Part shown: positions 16,851-27,333 of the stretch, piece by piece
Layout of the letters: each line of letters begins with the position of its first letter
Position numbering within the stretch: the first letter of the stretch is position 1
Origin: Nitrosarchaeum sp.
GTDB lineage: Archaea; Thermoproteota; Nitrososphaeria; Nitrososphaerales; Nitrosopumilaceae
Direction of reading: 5' to 3'
Length of the DNA: 64,000 nucleotides
NCBI GenBank assembly: GCA_018334095.1
Contig: JAGXTE010000038.1
Coordinates: forward strand, 1-64,000
The notes under the pieces: model-generated
The model's input: the letters and a program-made list of their open reading frames with translations, nothing else
The model's database searches: none
What the model was told of the DNA's origin: nothing
Program-made: the position numbers and the translations under genes

Positions 16851-18429
16851 GTATTGCCCTATTGTATGCAACACCAAATCTATGAGTTTCATCTCTAGCA
16901 TGTTGCAAAATTTTCAATGATGGTTTATCTTTTGAAATAATAGTAGAATTTTTTTGATTTGGTAAATACACCTCTTCGTTTTCTTTAGCAAGTGAAATAC
17001 AATCAAGATTCAATCCAAGGGATTGTAATGATTTTAATGCAGCATTTAGTTGACCCTTTCCACCATCAATTAATATCAAATCAGGCAATTGAGAATTTTC
17101 CTCAAGTAATCTCAGATATCGTCGTTTGATTACCTCTTCAATCATTGCAAAATCATCTCTACCAGAAACTGTTTTAATTCTAAATTTTCTGTAGCCAGAT
17201 TTGTCAGGTTTCCCATCTACAAATCTTGCCATTGAACCAACAGCAAATTCATCTCCATGATTTGAAATATCAAAACATTCTATGATATGTGGTATTGTAG
17301 AGAGATGCAAAATTTCTTTTAATTCAATGAGACCTAAATTACCTCCTTTGGAATGAATTAAAGAAATATTTTTCAAAATCAAATCAATGATATTCTTTTT
17401 TTTACCACGTTTTGGACAAATAATTTTAACTGAAAAACCTGCTTGCTGTGAGAGTAGAGATTCTAAGAGTATTTTGTTTTTAGGAAGATCATTTACATAG
17501 ATAAATTTTGGAATTTTATGTACCGTATAATATTGAAATAGAAAATTTGAAAAATCATTATCACCAACAAGATCAAAGAAGAACTTATCACTATCACGCA
17601 TTACTCCATGTATCATTCTAAAATTCATCACAGTCACAGTTTGATCTTTATAAGAAATTCCGAAGTATTCTTCATCTGAATTTTCAATATATTCCATTTT
17701 TTGTTTTGTTTGAAGACTACCTAATCTAATGAGAGTGTCTCGAATATCTTTTGCACGTTCAAATTGTTGTAATGTAGCAGCCTGGGACATCTCTTCTTTT
17801 AATTTCTCTGTAAAGATCTGAGTTTGATTTTTTCCTTTTAGAACTTCTTCTAATGCAGATACATGATTGGCATATTTTTTTTGGGCGTCTTTAAACTCGC
17901 ATGGGCCTTCACAGTTACCTAGATGATACTCAAGGCATATTTTTTTTGGTAATTGTTTACAGATTCTAATTTGAAAAGCTTTTCGCAGGGTACCAATTGT
18001 AAGTAATTTGGAACTTCCTTGCATAAATGGTCCAAAGATCTTACCACCACCTAGAAACTTTCCACTGCGAGTTCTGCGTGCAACTAGCAATCGAGGATAT
18101 TTTTCATCAGATATTCTAAGGTAAGTATATCGTTGTTGATCTTTTAATTCAATATTGAATTTTGGTCTATATTTTTTTATCATGTTAGATTCTAATAGAA
18201 AAGCTTCGCTTTCATTATCAGTCAATACAAATTCAATATCAGAAATATTTTCTACTAGTTTTTGTGTTTTATAATTTTGATTTTTTAGAAAATATGATCT
18301 TACTCTATTTTTTAGATTCTTTGCCTTACCAATATAGATAATTTTTTCATTAAAATCTTTCATTAAATAAATACCAGGATTTGAAGGAATGTGAATTTTT
18401 GAGATATCAAAAGCCATTGTTTTATTCAT
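16831..18429 (-). CDS. uvrC: Excinuclease ABC subunit C, without C-terminal HhH domain
   Basis: 532 residues. N-terminal GIY-YIG nuclease (GIYLMKD at 19-25, IYIGKAKNLKNRV at 31-43) for the 3' incision; a UVR motif around 205-235 for UvrB binding; and the RNase H-like 5' nuclease half with ECFDISNHGDEFAVGSMA and LILIDGGKGQ. The protein ends at HRFGVAYNRAIRKNKIK, where bacterial UvrC continues into the tandem helix-hairpin-helix; E. coli UvrC is about 610 residues. So the (HhH)2 domain is missing. Start ATG overlaps the uvrA stop by one base: uvrB-uvrA-uvrC is one operon. Confidence 0.93.
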   Translation of the reverse strand: MNKTMAFDISKIHIPSNPGIYLMKDFNEKIIYIGKAKNLKNRVRSYFLKNQNYKTQKLVENISDIEFVLTDNESEAFLLESNMIKKYRPKFNIELKDQQRYTYLRISDEKYPRLLVARRTRSGKFLGGGKIFGPFMQGSSKLLTIGTLRKAFQIRICKQLPKKICLEYHLGNCEGPCEFKDAQKKYANHVSALEEVLKGKNQTQIFTEKLKEEMSQAATLQQFERAKDIRDTLIRLGSLQTKQKMEYIENSDEEYFGISYKDQTVTVMNFRMIHGVMRDSDKFFFDLVGDNDFSNFLFQYYTVHKIPKFIYVNDLPKNKILLESLLSQQAGFSVKIICPKRGKKKNIIDLILKNISLIHSKGGNLGLIELKEILHLSTIPHIIECFDISNHGDEFAVGSMARFVDGKPDKSGYRKFRIKTVSGRDDFAMIEEVIKRRYLRLLEENSQLPDLILIDGGKGQLNAALKSLQSLGLNLDCISLAKENEEVYLPNQKNSTIISKDKPSLKILQHARDETHRFGVAYNRAIRKNKIK

Positions 18430-21245
18430 TATTTGAGTAATTTTTTAAGATATTTTCCAGTATAACTTCCAGGGGCCTTTGAAACTTGTTCAGGAGTTCC
18501 AACAGTTACAATCTGTCCACCTTCATCACCACCTTCAGGTCCCAAATCAATCAACCAATCAGAATTTTTGATCACATCCAAATTATGTTCAATTACCAAC
18601 ACAGTATTTCCTAAATTTACGAGTCGGTTTAGAACATCAAGTAGTTTTTGAACATCAGCAAAATGTAATCCTGTAGTAGGCTCATCAAGAATGTAAAATG
18701 TTTTTCCAGTTCCTCTTTTTGACAACTCAGATGCAAGTTTAACTCTTTGTGCTTCTCCACCTGACAACGTAGTTGATGATTGTCCCAATTTTATGTATCC
18801 CAACCCAACATCATAAACAGTTTGTAATTTTCTTTTAATTGAAGGAATGTTTTCAAAAAATTGTAGTGCCTCATATACAGTCATATTTAACACATCAGAA
18901 ATATTTTTTCCCTTATACAAAACAGAAAGCGTTTCAGAATTGTAGCGCTTTCCTTTACATTCATCACATTTTACATAAACATCAGACAAGAATTGCATCT
19001 CTATTTGTTTAACACCATCTCCTTCACATGCAAAACATCTTCCATCTGCTACATTAAAAGAAAATTGTCCCAATGAATATCCTCTTTCCTTTGATAACTC
19101 AGTATTTGCATATAGTTCTCTAATAGGAGTAAATGCACCGATGTAAGTTGCAGGATTAGAACGTGGGGTTCTACCAATTGGGGATTGGTCAATTGCTATA
19201 ACTTTATCAATATATTCAAGACCTAAAATTTCACTATGAGATCCCGACTTAATATTTGATTTATAAAAATGATTTTCAAGTGATTTTAATAAAATATCAT
19301 TAATCAATGTAGATTTTCCAGAGCCAGAAACACCAGTTACCGAAACAAACAAACCAAGCGGAATTTCAACATCGATATTTTTTAAATTATTTTCTGACGC
19401 TCCTTTAATTATCAGAGTTCCAGAACGATTACGAATTTTTCCATCTAGTTTTATAAGAGAATTGTTTTTTAGGTATTCTCCTGTTACAGATTTTTTATTA
19501 TGAAGAATTTGTTTTACAGTTCCCTCAAATACTACGTTACCACCATGAACTCCCGCTCCAGGACCCAAATCAACAATCCAGTCTGAATTCCGCATGATTT
19601 CTTCGTCATGCTCTACAACAATGACGGTATTTCCTAGATCTCGTAGCTTTGTTAGCGTTTTAATAAGACGTTCATTATCACGTTGATGTAATCCAATTGT
19701 TGGTTCATCAAGTACATACAAGACACCAGTAAGATTAGAACCGATTTGAGTTGCTAGTCTAATTCGTTGAGACTCTCCACCAGATAGTGTTGAACTTAAT
19801 CTATTCAAAGTAAGATAGTTTAATCCCACATTCATTAGAAATTCCAATCGTTCTTTAATTTCCTTCAGTACATCTTTTGCAATGTATTGTTCATTCTCAG
19901 TTAATTGTAATGTAGAAAAAAAATCATAACAGTGATCAATTGATAAATCACACACATCCATTATTCCCTTATCATTGATTTTTACTGCAAGTGATTCTGG
20001 TTTTAATTTTTTCCCATTACATGCAGTACAAGGAGTATCACGCATGAATTGTTTTAGCCATTCACGTTTAGACTCAGAATCAGTCTCCATGAATGATCGT
20101 TGAAGATTAACAAGTACCCCTTCAAAAGCATCAGTGTATTGCCATGATGAATCACCAGATTTTGATTGATATTTAAAATCAATTAGATCATTAGACCCGT
20201 GTAAAATAATTTTAAGATGTTTTGTGGATATTTTTTCAATAGGAGTCATTAAATCAAAACCAAATTTTTTACCAACAGCTCTTAACGCTTGTTTTCTAAA
20301 TGCAGAAAATCTTCCACTCCAAGGAACAATTGCACCATCTAAAATCGATTTACTCTTATCTGGAATTACAAGATCTTCATCAAATTCCATCTTTACACCT
20401 AAACCATTACATGCCTTACACATTCCAAATGGCGAGTTAAATGAAAAAGTTCGTGGTTCTAGCTCACCAATTGTTAAACCACAATAAGGACAAGCATTAT
20501 TTTGGGAAAATATTTTTTCAGATTTATCAGAAGAAATCATAACATCACCTTTTGATGCTTTTATTGCAGTTTGGATTGCTTCAAAAAGCCTAGATCTTTC
20601 AGATTTTTCTGCCTGGATTCTATCCACTACAATCTCAATATTATGCCATTTTTGTCTATCAAGTGGAGGAATTGTCTCATCTAGGCTCAAAATTTCCCCA
20701 TTTAGGCGTATTCTTGAATACCCATCTTTCTTTATCTGTTCAAATAATTTTTCGTACGTTCCTTTTTTTCTTTGAACAATTGGAGATAAAATCAGAATCT
20801 TTTGATCAGCAAAATCTCTAAGAATAGAATCACAAATTGTTTCAACTGATTGACTAGAAATTTTTCTTGAGCAATTCACACAATAAGGAATTCCAATTCT
20901 TGCAAAAAGCAATCTCATATAATCATAAATTTCAGTAGTTGTTCCAACAGTTGAACGTGGGTTTTTGCTTGTTGTTTTTTGCTGAATCGATATCGCAGGT
21001 GAAAGACCTTCAATAGAATCAACATCAGGTTTGTCCATCATTTCAAGAAATTGTCTTGCATATGCAGAAAGAGATTCAACATAACGTCTCTGGCCTTCAG
21101 CATAAATTGTGTCAAAAGCTAAAGTCGATTTTCCAGAACCAGACAATCCACTAATTACAACAAGTTTATTTTTTGGAATATCTACATCAATATTTTTTAA
21201 ATTATGGTGCCTTGCACCACGAATTTTTAATTTATTTTCTGCCAT
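18429..21245 (-). CDS. uvrA: Excinuclease ABC subunit A
   Basis: 938 residues, equal to bacterial UvrA. Two ABC ATPase modules: first Walker [10 protein letters not shown] near residue 33 with [12 protein letters not shown]; second GVSGSGKST with [15 protein letters not shown]. Zinc fingers are visible as CPYCG...CKAC and CFACEGDG...CDECKGKR. It scans DNA for damage and loads UvrB. The stretch [20 protein letters not shown] and the [10 protein letters not shown] segment are typical. UvrABC is bacterial in origin and reached these archaea by transfer (established for the group). Overlaps uvrB by 14 bases and uvrC by one. Confidence 0.96.
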   Translation of the reverse strand: MAENKLKIRGARHHNLKNIDVDIPKNKLVVISGLSGSGKSTLAFDTIYAEGQRRYVESLSAYARQFLEMMDKPDVDSIEGLSPAISIQQKTTSKNPRSTVGTTTEIYDYMRLLFARIGIPYCVNCSRKISSQSVETICDSILRDFADQKILILSPIVQRKKGTYEKLFEQIKKDGYSRIRLNGEILSLDETIPPLDRQKWHNIEIVVDRIQAEKSERSRLFEAIQTAIKASKGDVMISSDKSEKIFSQNNACPYCGLTIGELEPRTFSFNSPFGMCKACNGLGVKMEFDEDLVIPDKSKSILDGAIVPWSGRFSAFRKQALRAVGKKFGFDLMTPIEKISTKHLKIILHGSNDLIDFKYQSKSGDSSWQYTDAFEGVLVNLQRSFMETDSESKREWLKQFMRDTPCTACNGKKLKPESLAVKINDKGIMDVCDLSIDHCYDFFSTLQLTENEQYIAKDVLKEIKERLEFLMNVGLNYLTLNRLSSTLSGGESQRIRLATQIGSNLTGVLYVLDEPTIGLHQRDNERLIKTLTKLRDLGNTVIVVEHDEEIMRNSDWIVDLGPGAGVHGGNVVFEGTVKQILHNKKSVTGEYLKNNSLIKLDGKIRNRSGTLIIKGASENNLKNIDVEIPLGLFVSVTGVSGSGKSTLINDILLKSLENHFYKSNIKSGSHSEILGLEYIDKVIAIDQSPIGRTPRSNPATYIGAFTPIRELYANTELSKERGYSLGQFSFNVADGRCFACEGDGVKQIEMQFLSDVYVKCDECKGKRYNSETLSVLYKGKNISDVLNMTVYEALQFFENIPSIKRKLQTVYDVGLGYIKLGQSSTTLSGGEAQRVKLASELSKRGTGKTFYILDEPTTGLHFADVQKLLDVLNRLVNLGNTVLVIEHNLDVIKNSDWLIDLGPEGGDEGGQIVTVGTPEQVSKAPGSYTGKYLKKLLK

Positions 21246-23184
21246 CTTTAAATTTGATCTCTTTTTCCAGTCTTTTTATCCTATCTCGGCATTCAATTGC
21301 TCGCTCAAAATCTAACTCTTCAGAATATTTTTTCATTTGATATTCTAGCTCAATAATATCAGTAGCAAGATCATGGGTTGATTTTAGTTTAGACTCATCT
21401 AATGTGGTAACTTGTTCAGGAACCGATTTTATGATAGTCTTTGGAGTGATATTGTGTTCTTTGTTGAATTGTATTTGTTTTTCTTTACGTCTTTTAGTTT
21501 CATCTATTGCATTAGACATGGATTTTGTAATAGTATCAGCATACATGATTACGGTTCCATTTACGTTTCTTGCTGCTCTTCCAAAAGTTTGAATCAAACT
21601 AGTAAAATTTCTGAGAAACCCTTCCTTGTCTGCATCAAGTATTGCAACTAGTGAAACTTCAGGAATATCCAATCCTTCCCTTAACAAATTGATTCCAACT
21701 AGAACATCAAATTCACCTAATCGTAATTGTCGAATAAGTTCTGTCCTTTGTAATCCCTCAATTTCAGAGTGCATATACCTTACTCTAACTTGTTTTTTGG
21801 AGAGGTACTCAGCTAGGTCTTCAGCCATCCGTTTTGTCAAAGTTGTAACTAAAACACGCTCATTTTTGGTGGATCTTTTAGATATTTCTTTGATTAAATC
21901 ATCCATTTGATCTTTAGTTGGTCGAATTTCTACAGTAGGGTCTAGTAGTCCAGTTGGTCTTACTAGTTGTTCAGCAATTTGAGATGATATTTTTTTCTCA
22001 TAATCACTTGGAGTTGCAGATACAAAAATAGTGTTTTTCAAATAATCTTCAAATTCTTCAAATTTTAATGGTCTATTATCATATGCGCTAGGTAAACGAA
22101 AACCATACGTCACTAGTTGTTTTTTTCTTGAATAATCACCTTTGTACATTCCATGTAGTTGTGGTAATGTAACATGAGATTCATCAATGACAAGTAGATA
22201 ATCATCCCCAAAAAAATCCATCAGACAAAATGCTTTCTCACCAGCTTTTCTACCATCAAAATGTCTTGAATAATTTTCAATTCCGGAGCAATAACCTAAT
22301 TCTTCAATCATTTCTAGATCATATTTTGTTCTCATCTCCAATCGTTGTTTTTCTAGTTCATTGAGTTCTGGCAATCTTTGTTTTAGTTCATTTTTAATTG
22401 AAATGATTGCCTTTTCCCTAACATCTTTTGCAATCAAATAGTGTTTGGCTGGAAATATTTTCATCTGAGTTATTGTACGTTTTTCTTTAAGTGAGATATT
22501 ATCTAACAATGTAATTTTTTCAACATCGTCACCAAACATCGAAATTCTAACAATATCTTCAGAATATGCAGGAATGATATCTATAGTATCACCTTTTACT
22601 CTAAAATTTCCAGGAGCCACTTCAGTATCATTTCTTTCATATCGTGCATCAATGAATTTTTTTATAAGATCATTTCTTTTTATAACATCGCCTGCAGTAA
22701 TTGTAATTGCCAAATCCTCCCAATCCTTTGGATTACCAAGTGAGTAAATACAGGATACAGTAGATACAATAATTGTAGGCTCGCCAGACAGAAGCATCGC
22801 AGTTGCCTCCAAACGTAATTTTTCAATTTTTTCATTAATCTGAGTATCTTTTTCAATATACGTATCAGTTTGAGGCAGATAGCTTTCAGGTTGATAATAA
22901 TCATAATACGATACAAAATATCCAACGTTGTTTTTTGGGAAAAACTGTTTGAGTTCAGAATAAAGTTGTGCAGCCAGAGTTTTATTGTGAGAAATTACTA
23001 GTGTATTTTTTCCAGTTCTTGCAACTACATTTGCAATTGAAAATGTCTTTCCACTTCCAGTTACTCCTAATAGTGTCTGAACTGTTCCTTTTTTCACACC
23101 TGAAACTAAAGCGTCAATAGCTTGAGGTTGATCACCTGTAGGCACATAGTCAGATACAAGTTCAAATTTATGGATTTGTTGCAA
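21232..23184 (-). CDS. uvrB: Excinuclease ABC subunit B
   Basis: 650 residues. DEAD-like helicase fold with Walker [11 protein letters not shown] near residue 40, the damage-probing beta-hairpin [13 protein letters not shown] near 94, [11 protein letters not shown], motif [11 protein letters not shown], and a C-terminal UVR coil ([20 protein letters not shown]) that contacts UvrC. It opens DNA and verifies the lesion. First gene of the uvrB-uvrA-uvrC operon on the minus strand; the upstream region to about 23320 holds the promoter. Confidence 0.96.
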   Translation of the reverse strand: MQQIHKFELVSDYVPTGDQPQAIDALVSGVKKGTVQTLLGVTGSGKTFSIANVVARTGKNTLVISHNKTLAAQLYSELKQFFPKNNVGYFVSYYDYYQPESYLPQTDTYIEKDTQINEKIEKLRLEATAMLLSGEPTIIVSTVSCIYSLGNPKDWEDLAITITAGDVIKRNDLIKKFIDARYERNDTEVAPGNFRVKGDTIDIIPAYSEDIVRISMFGDDVEKITLLDNISLKEKRTITQMKIFPAKHYLIAKDVREKAIISIKNELKQRLPELNELEKQRLEMRTKYDLEMIEELGYCSGIENYSRHFDGRKAGEKAFCLMDFFGDDYLLVIDESHVTLPQLHGMYKGDYSRKKQLVTYGFRLPSAYDNRPLKFEEFEDYLKNTIFVSATPSDYEKKISSQIAEQLVRPTGLLDPTVEIRPTKDQMDDLIKEISKRSTKNERVLVTTLTKRMAEDLAEYLSKKQVRVRYMHSEIEGLQRTELIRQLRLGEFDVLVGINLLREGLDIPEVSLVAILDADKEGFLRNFTSLIQTFGRAARNVNGTVIMYADTITKSMSNAIDETKRRKEKQIQFNKEHNITPKTIIKSVPEQVTTLDESKLKSTHDLATDIIELEYQMKKYSEELDFERAIECRDRIKRLEKEIKFKDGRK

Positions 23185-23321
23185 CAGTTACAATCGTCTA
23201 AAACTGAACTTATAGCTAACTATTCTCCAAGTGTCACCTACGGTACATCATAATTTAACGCAGGTTAGCACTAGCAGCATATTTTAATTTTATTTATTAA
23301 TTAAAGATTGAAATTTTCATT

Positions 23322-23429
23322 ATGAAAAAGATATGCATTATTTGCAATTGTGAGTTTGAAAACAGGGCAAGTGATTGTTGTTCATCTAACTGCAGTACAC
23401 ATACGATTGAAATTATAATCAAAAAATAG
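23322..23429 (+). CDS. Cys-rich zinc microprotein, 35 aa
   Basis: Starts at ATG with MKKICIICNCEF and continues to DCCSSNCS before a hydrophobic, Lys-ended tail. The CxxC ... CCSxNC layout matches a treble-clef-like mini zinc finger and closely resembles two other short ORFs in this window, at 44554-44712 and 44717-44866. The shared layout in three places argues for a real coding sequence. Function unknown. Confidence 0.5.
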   Translation: MKKICIICNCEFENRASDCCSSNCSTHTIEIIIKK

Positions 23430-23454
23430 GTTTAATTCAAACTATACAGTAAAT

Positions 23455-24096
23455 CTACCAAATAGGTTCATCAACCATCTGTAATCCAGAACTAGTTATT
23501 TCAAATCCCATAATTTTCAAAGTTTCTTTTGCAGTTGGAGAATTTCTTTTCAGTATTTGTTCTGCCAGATGAATTCTACTTTCAAGACGTATGTTTTGTC
23601 CAATTTTGTATTTACCTGAAAGAACTTCAGGAATAACTTTGATCACAGCTACTGCATCTAAAACTCTCATAGATGATTTGATTAGATCATACCCACCTTC
23701 AGGTTGATATTTTTTCATTAAACCATTTAACGCAAGTGTTTTTTCTTCTTTGTCTGTTACTAGTGATGCAGTACCTTTGATTACAACACTGATATACAAT
23801 GTGTCAGCCAATGACGCATCTTTCGGATCTTCAAAATATGAGGGTAAAAATTCCAACTCCCTATCAACTTCAAAACCAACTTTGTGGTTTCTATTGATGT
23901 TATCTATTTTTTCACCTTTGATATGAGAATGCATGTATACAAAGTCGTTTAAAAAAACAAAATTCATTGGGATTATCTGTGGATATCCATGCTCATCAAT
24001 ACTAGAAATACGTCCAACGTGTTCTTGATTCAAAAATTCTTTAATTTTTTGAGGAGATTTTATTTGTAAAATTCCAACTAGTTGCAATAAGAACAA
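23455..24096 (-). CDS. FMN-binding split-barrel (pyridoxamine 5'-phosphate oxidase-like) protein
   Basis: 213 residues. Residues about 12-150 follow the split-barrel flavoprotein pattern: EHVGRISSIDEHGYPQIIPMNFVFLNDFVYMHSHIKGEK, then a basic INRNHKVGFEV and a later ISVVIKGTASLV. The family contains FMN- or F420-binding oxidoreductases and haem-related proteins; the partner here is unknown. The C-terminal 60 residues form a helical extension. Start is uncertain: TTG at 24096 gives a Leu-rich leader, and the true start may lie about ten codons inside. Confidence 0.72.
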   Translation of the reverse strand: MFLLQLVGILQIKSPQKIKEFLNQEHVGRISSIDEHGYPQIIPMNFVFLNDFVYMHSHIKGEKIDNINRNHKVGFEVDRELEFLPSYFEDPKDASLADTLYISVVIKGTASLVTDKEEKTLALNGLMKKYQPEGGYDLIKSSMRVLDAVAVIKVIPEVLSGKYKIGQNIRLESRIHLAEQILKRNSPTAKETLKIMGFEITSSGLQMVDEPIW

Positions 24097-24161
24097 TTTT
24101 ACTAATAATATTATAAATCCAGATCATTAATCGCTAAAATATAAGGTAATTAAAGAAAATT

Positions 24162-24392
24162 ATGGACGATCCATATCTAAATGAATTAAAAAATGAGTTC
24201 AAAAAATATTCTTCAGAATTAAAAATATTAAAGAAAAATCTCTTAAAATCAACTTCATCAGATGAACAATCAAAGATTATAAAAAAAATTGACAGAGTTG
24301 CCAAAGAGATGGAAAAAAATCAAACCCAATCATCTAAAGTAATAAAATCAAGATTAAAAGAAATTACTAGAACAAAAAAAAGATTCATGTGA
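24162..24392 (+). CDS. Lys-rich coiled-coil protein, 76 aa
   Basis: No family recognised. Charged, helical throughout with heptad-like leucine/isoleucine spacing (YLNELKNEFKKYSSELKILKKNLLKS, then IIKKIDRVAKEMEKN). Basic overall; may bind nucleic acid or another helical protein. Lies about 42 bases upstream of the next ORF on the same strand. Confidence 0.55.
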   Translation: MDDPYLNELKNEFKKYSSELKILKKNLLKSTSSDEQSKIIKKIDRVAKEMEKNQTQSSKVIKSRLKEITRTKKRFM

Positions 24393-24434
24393 AATAAGAT
24401 TCCTAAAATATAGGACAAATATAGAGAATAAGAG

Positions 24435-24860
24435 TTGGACGAGAAAGAAGAAGAATGGATGGAAGCAACAAATTTAGTGCTTAAAACATTAGAAGAATGG
24501 GGATCAAATTCAAAATTCATCTGGTTTAGAGAATTACACAGAATTTCAGATGTTGATAAAGGACAATTAAGAAACATTCTCAATGAATTAAAAAAATCAA
24601 AAGATGTAAAACAAATGCATGGGACAAATAATAGAATATTTTTTTGTCTAAGTAAATATTATACAAAATGCCATGATGCAGAATTTAGATTTAAAGGAAA
24701 ACCAATAATGCTAAGAGATGGAAGTAAAGTCAAGATAATTCAAGGTGAAACAAACGCAACTGCACGCACAAGAAAAAGAATTGAAAAACAACACAAAAAA
24801 CGACAAGTAAGATCATACACACGAATGAAAAGTAAAAACAGACGACCACATAAATCGTAA
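24435..24860 (+). CDS. Hypothetical protein with winged-helix-like N-terminus and basic tail, 141 aa
   Basis: Starts at TTG. Residues about 8-75 look like a winged helix (WMEATNLVLKTLEEWG, then GQLRNILNELKKSKDVKQMHG, then NRIFFCLSKYY). The last 35 residues are strongly basic (TRKRIEKQHKKRQVRSYTRMKSKNRRPHKS), which suggests RNA or DNA binding. No named family recognised. Probably co-transcribed with the coiled-coil gene before it. Confidence 0.6.
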   Translation: MDEKEEEWMEATNLVLKTLEEWGSNSKFIWFRELHRISDVDKGQLRNILNELKKSKDVKQMHGTNNRIFFCLSKYYTKCHDAEFRFKGKPIMLRDGSKVKIIQGETNATARTRKRIEKQHKKRQVRSYTRMKSKNRRPHKS

Positions 24861-24861
24861 A

Positions 24862-25110
24862 TTAATTTTGTGAAAGATTTTCTGCATTTCTACGCATTAG
24901 ATTAAATTCAGCACGTTTTAGTTTTGCAGATTCTACCAAATCTTCAGTCATATCATAAAGATCATGGATTTCTAGGTCTGAAACTATCTCATCTTCCTTT
25001 TGATCTTCCAAATCCAATTCAATGTTAGTCAAAATATCAATATTTTCTTCGAGAATTTTGATACATTTTTTTATTGCCTCAGGTAGCTCGTCATCCATAA
25101 CAATTAGCAA
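24862..25110 (-). CDS. Acidic helical protein, 82 aa
   Basis: Unrecognised. Acidic N-terminal helices (DELPEAIKKCIKILEENIDILTNIELDLEDQKEDE) followed by a more basic helix with AKLKRAEFNLMRRNAENL. Convergent with the preceding ORF with one base between the stops, and directly upstream of the LLM oxidoreductase gene on the same strand by about 40 bases past that gene's stop. ATG at codon 5 (MDDELPE) is an alternative start. Confidence 0.55.
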   Translation of the reverse strand: MLIVMDDELPEAIKKCIKILEENIDILTNIELDLEDQKEDEIVSDLEIHDLYDMTEDLVESAKLKRAEFNLMRRNAENLSQN

Positions 25111-25148
25111 GTTATAGTATAGTAAATGATTTTCGATTTAAAATTGAC

Positions 25149-26252
25149 TTATTTTTGGATTTGTTCGCGCAGATAAGGCATTACGTGGCTTGCAAATTTA
25201 TCAATTGAACCAAAGTAATTCTTTCCCCAGAATCTAATTACAAAATGATTTACACCAGCCTTCATAAATCGTTCAAATGTAGGAATGATATCGTCAGGAG
25301 TACCAACAGCAGTTGAAGAACGAGCAATTTTATCAGGAATTTTTGTTGCAGCCTCTCTCATTTTTACAATCCATGATTGATCAGACATTGAATATTCTGT
25401 AAAGTATTTTACAAAATCAAATCCTTCAATTTCTTTAATACCATGTACACGTAAGACTTCAGGCTTGAACAAGCTTACCTTTACAGCTTCTTTCATTTTT
25501 GCCCATGATTCTTCTGCATCTTCTGAAAAGTAAACGTCGATATCAAGTGCATATTGAAACTTATCTTTTTCTTCTTGAGTACGATTATGTTTATTCATAG
25601 ATGTTTGAATTTGTTTTGCATGATCTTCAAATAATTCAGGAGTGTAACCAATTGGCAACCATCCTTCTCCTAATTTTCCAGTGAGTTCTAAAGTGCGAGT
25701 ACCACCTGATGCCATGTAAGTTGGTGGATGTGGTTTTCTAATTGGAGGTGCTTGAAGACATGCACCTTCTAGTTTGTAATATTTACCATCGTAGTTTACA
25801 GTATTATCAGGAGTTGAACCATACAATGTTTTGATAACTTGAATTTGCTCTTCCCATTTTGAAACTGGTTTTTCAAATGGAATACAAAATTCTTTTAAGT
25901 TTTGAGCTTCACCTGCACCGATTCCTAAAATTGCTCTACCTTTTGAAACTCTGTCAAGTGTAATTGCAGCTAAGGCAATATTTGAGGGATGTCTTCTGAT
26001 TGCATCAGTGACACAAGTTCCAAGTTCAACATTATTTGTAACTGCTGCAATTGCAGATAACATCACCCAAGGATCCAAAACAATTGCATTTTTCCATTGT
26101 GGGACATTTGTATGGTCCATATAGAAAATAGAATCATAACCTGTTTTATCAGCAAGCATACAAGCAGTTAAAATTTGATCTTCAGAATATCCTGCACGGG
26201 CAACGTTTAATCCGTTTTGAATACCGAACTTTAATGGCTTTTCAGCAATCAT
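25149..26252 (-). CDS. LLM-class (luciferase-like) flavin/F420-dependent oxidoreductase
   Basis: 367 residues with the bacterial-luciferase TIM barrel: LKFGIQNGLNVARAGYSEDQI at the start, DSIFYMDHTNVP, TNNVELGTCVTDAIRRHPSN and GRAILGIGAGEAQNLKEF, then the downstream YMASGGTRTLELTGKLGEGWLPIG. This pattern is closest to F420-dependent members such as methylene-tetrahydromethanopterin reductase and F420-dependent glucose-6-phosphate dehydrogenase. Ammonia-oxidising archaea make F420, so use of F420 rather than FMN is likely (inference). Substrate unknown. Confidence 0.83.
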   Translation of the reverse strand: MIAEKPLKFGIQNGLNVARAGYSEDQILTACMLADKTGYDSIFYMDHTNVPQWKNAIVLDPWVMLSAIAAVTNNVELGTCVTDAIRRHPSNIALAAITLDRVSKGRAILGIGAGEAQNLKEFCIPFEKPVSKWEEQIQVIKTLYGSTPDNTVNYDGKYYKLEGACLQAPPIRKPHPPTYMASGGTRTLELTGKLGEGWLPIGYTPELFEDHAKQIQTSMNKHNRTQEEKDKFQYALDIDVYFSEDAEESWAKMKEAVKVSLFKPEVLRVHGIKEIEGFDFVKYFTEYSMSDQSWIVKMREAATKIPDKIARSSTAVGTPDDIIPTFERFMKAGVNHFVIRFWGKNYFGSIDKFASHVMPYLREQIQK

Positions 26253-26352
26253 ACAATTAGACTAAAACATTAGCATAAATAAGTTTAGTCAAAACGAGAA
26301 TCGTTACAATATATCAATAAAATAGAAAAAAAGTAAAATCCGTAGGGATTTT

Positions 26353-27297
26353 TTATAGATTACCTGATTTAATATCCTCTAGACATTTGATGACATCTTG
26401 TTTAGTGATTGGAATTGGATTTGGATCCAAATGTCCCCTATCAGTCATTACAGTATCTGCGGCTTCCGATACATCAGCCTTTAGAGTTAGTCTGTCAAAG
26501 CCAAGTTTTGCCATGGCTTCTTTGAATCTATCATAGAAGATTGATTTGTTATGTTTGTGTGCAACTGTAGTACATGAAGACAAAGAATAACCATGTGGAA
26601 TTCCTTCATTGGAGAATACGTATGATAATGCATGTCCAAGTGTAGTTGAACAATTACCAAATCCAATACCAGATAGCATTGAACCATAAGGATAGTTTTC
26701 TGGTTTGTCATTCATTATTGCATCATAAAGTATTTCAAATGCTTGCTTACACATTGTTCTTGTAAAGTCATTACCAAGTTTGCTGTCATAGCCCTCGGTT
26801 GCTTGTGCACATGCATCACAAACAGAGCTTTTGATGACTTGTTCCGGAGTACCATCCATAAAATATGAATCAACTACAGCCATGTCAGCAAGAAATCTGT
26901 CTTCTCGTAATAGTTTCTTTTTTCCATCAAACTTCAAAACGCAATATGTTGTCATTTCAGCTCCTGTTCCAAATGTAGTTGGAATCAAGATTTTTTCTTT
27001 TTTCATTTCAGGCGCAGCATATTTTACTACATCCATTGAACTGCCTCCTCCTAATCCAATTAGCACTGAAGGATTCTTGTCTTTGAATTTTGAAATAACA
27101 GTATTGACATCATCAATTGATGGTTCAGGTGTTACTTGGTCATACAGTAAATAGTCCTTAATTCCCATTTTGCCAAGCCATTTATCAGAAAGTTCTGGAG
27201 GAACGGTTGTGACAACTAGGGCATTTTTTGGATATTCTGTTTCACCAAGTGCATTTTTTCCAAAATTAATTATTTTTGGAATACGTACTGTGTGCAT
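26353..27297 (-). CDS. Iron-containing alcohol dehydrogenase (candidate semialdehyde reductase)
   Basis: About 314 residues of the Fe-ADH/glycerol dehydrogenase fold. NAD(P)-binding GLGGGSSMDVVK, TTFGTGAEMT, and the metal ligands in DACAQATEGYDS and TLGHALSYVF...GIPHGYSLS. From memory, a homologous gene in N. maritimus (Nmar_1110, lying some 20 genes from cdvC as here) was proposed as the malonate/succinate semialdehyde reductase of the 3-hydroxypropionate/4-hydroxybutyrate CO2-fixation cycle. That link is recollection, not shown by this sequence. MHTVRIP at 27297 is taken as start; an ATG five codons earlier is also possible. Confidence 0.82.
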   Translation of the reverse strand: MHTVRIPKIINFGKNALGETEYPKNALVVTTVPPELSDKWLGKMGIKDYLLYDQVTPEPSIDDVNTVISKFKDKNPSVLIGLGGGSSMDVVKYAAPEMKKEKILIPTTFGTGAEMTTYCVLKFDGKKKLLREDRFLADMAVVDSYFMDGTPEQVIKSSVCDACAQATEGYDSKLGNDFTRTMCKQAFEILYDAIMNDKPENYPYGSMLSGIGFGNCSTTLGHALSYVFSNEGIPHGYSLSSCTTVAHKHNKSIFYDRFKEAMAKLGFDRLTLKADVSEAADTVMTDRGHLDPNPIPITKQDVIKCLEDIKSGNL

Positions 27298-27333
27298 AAA
27301 TCTAACCATCATTGATTATTATTATATCTTGGC

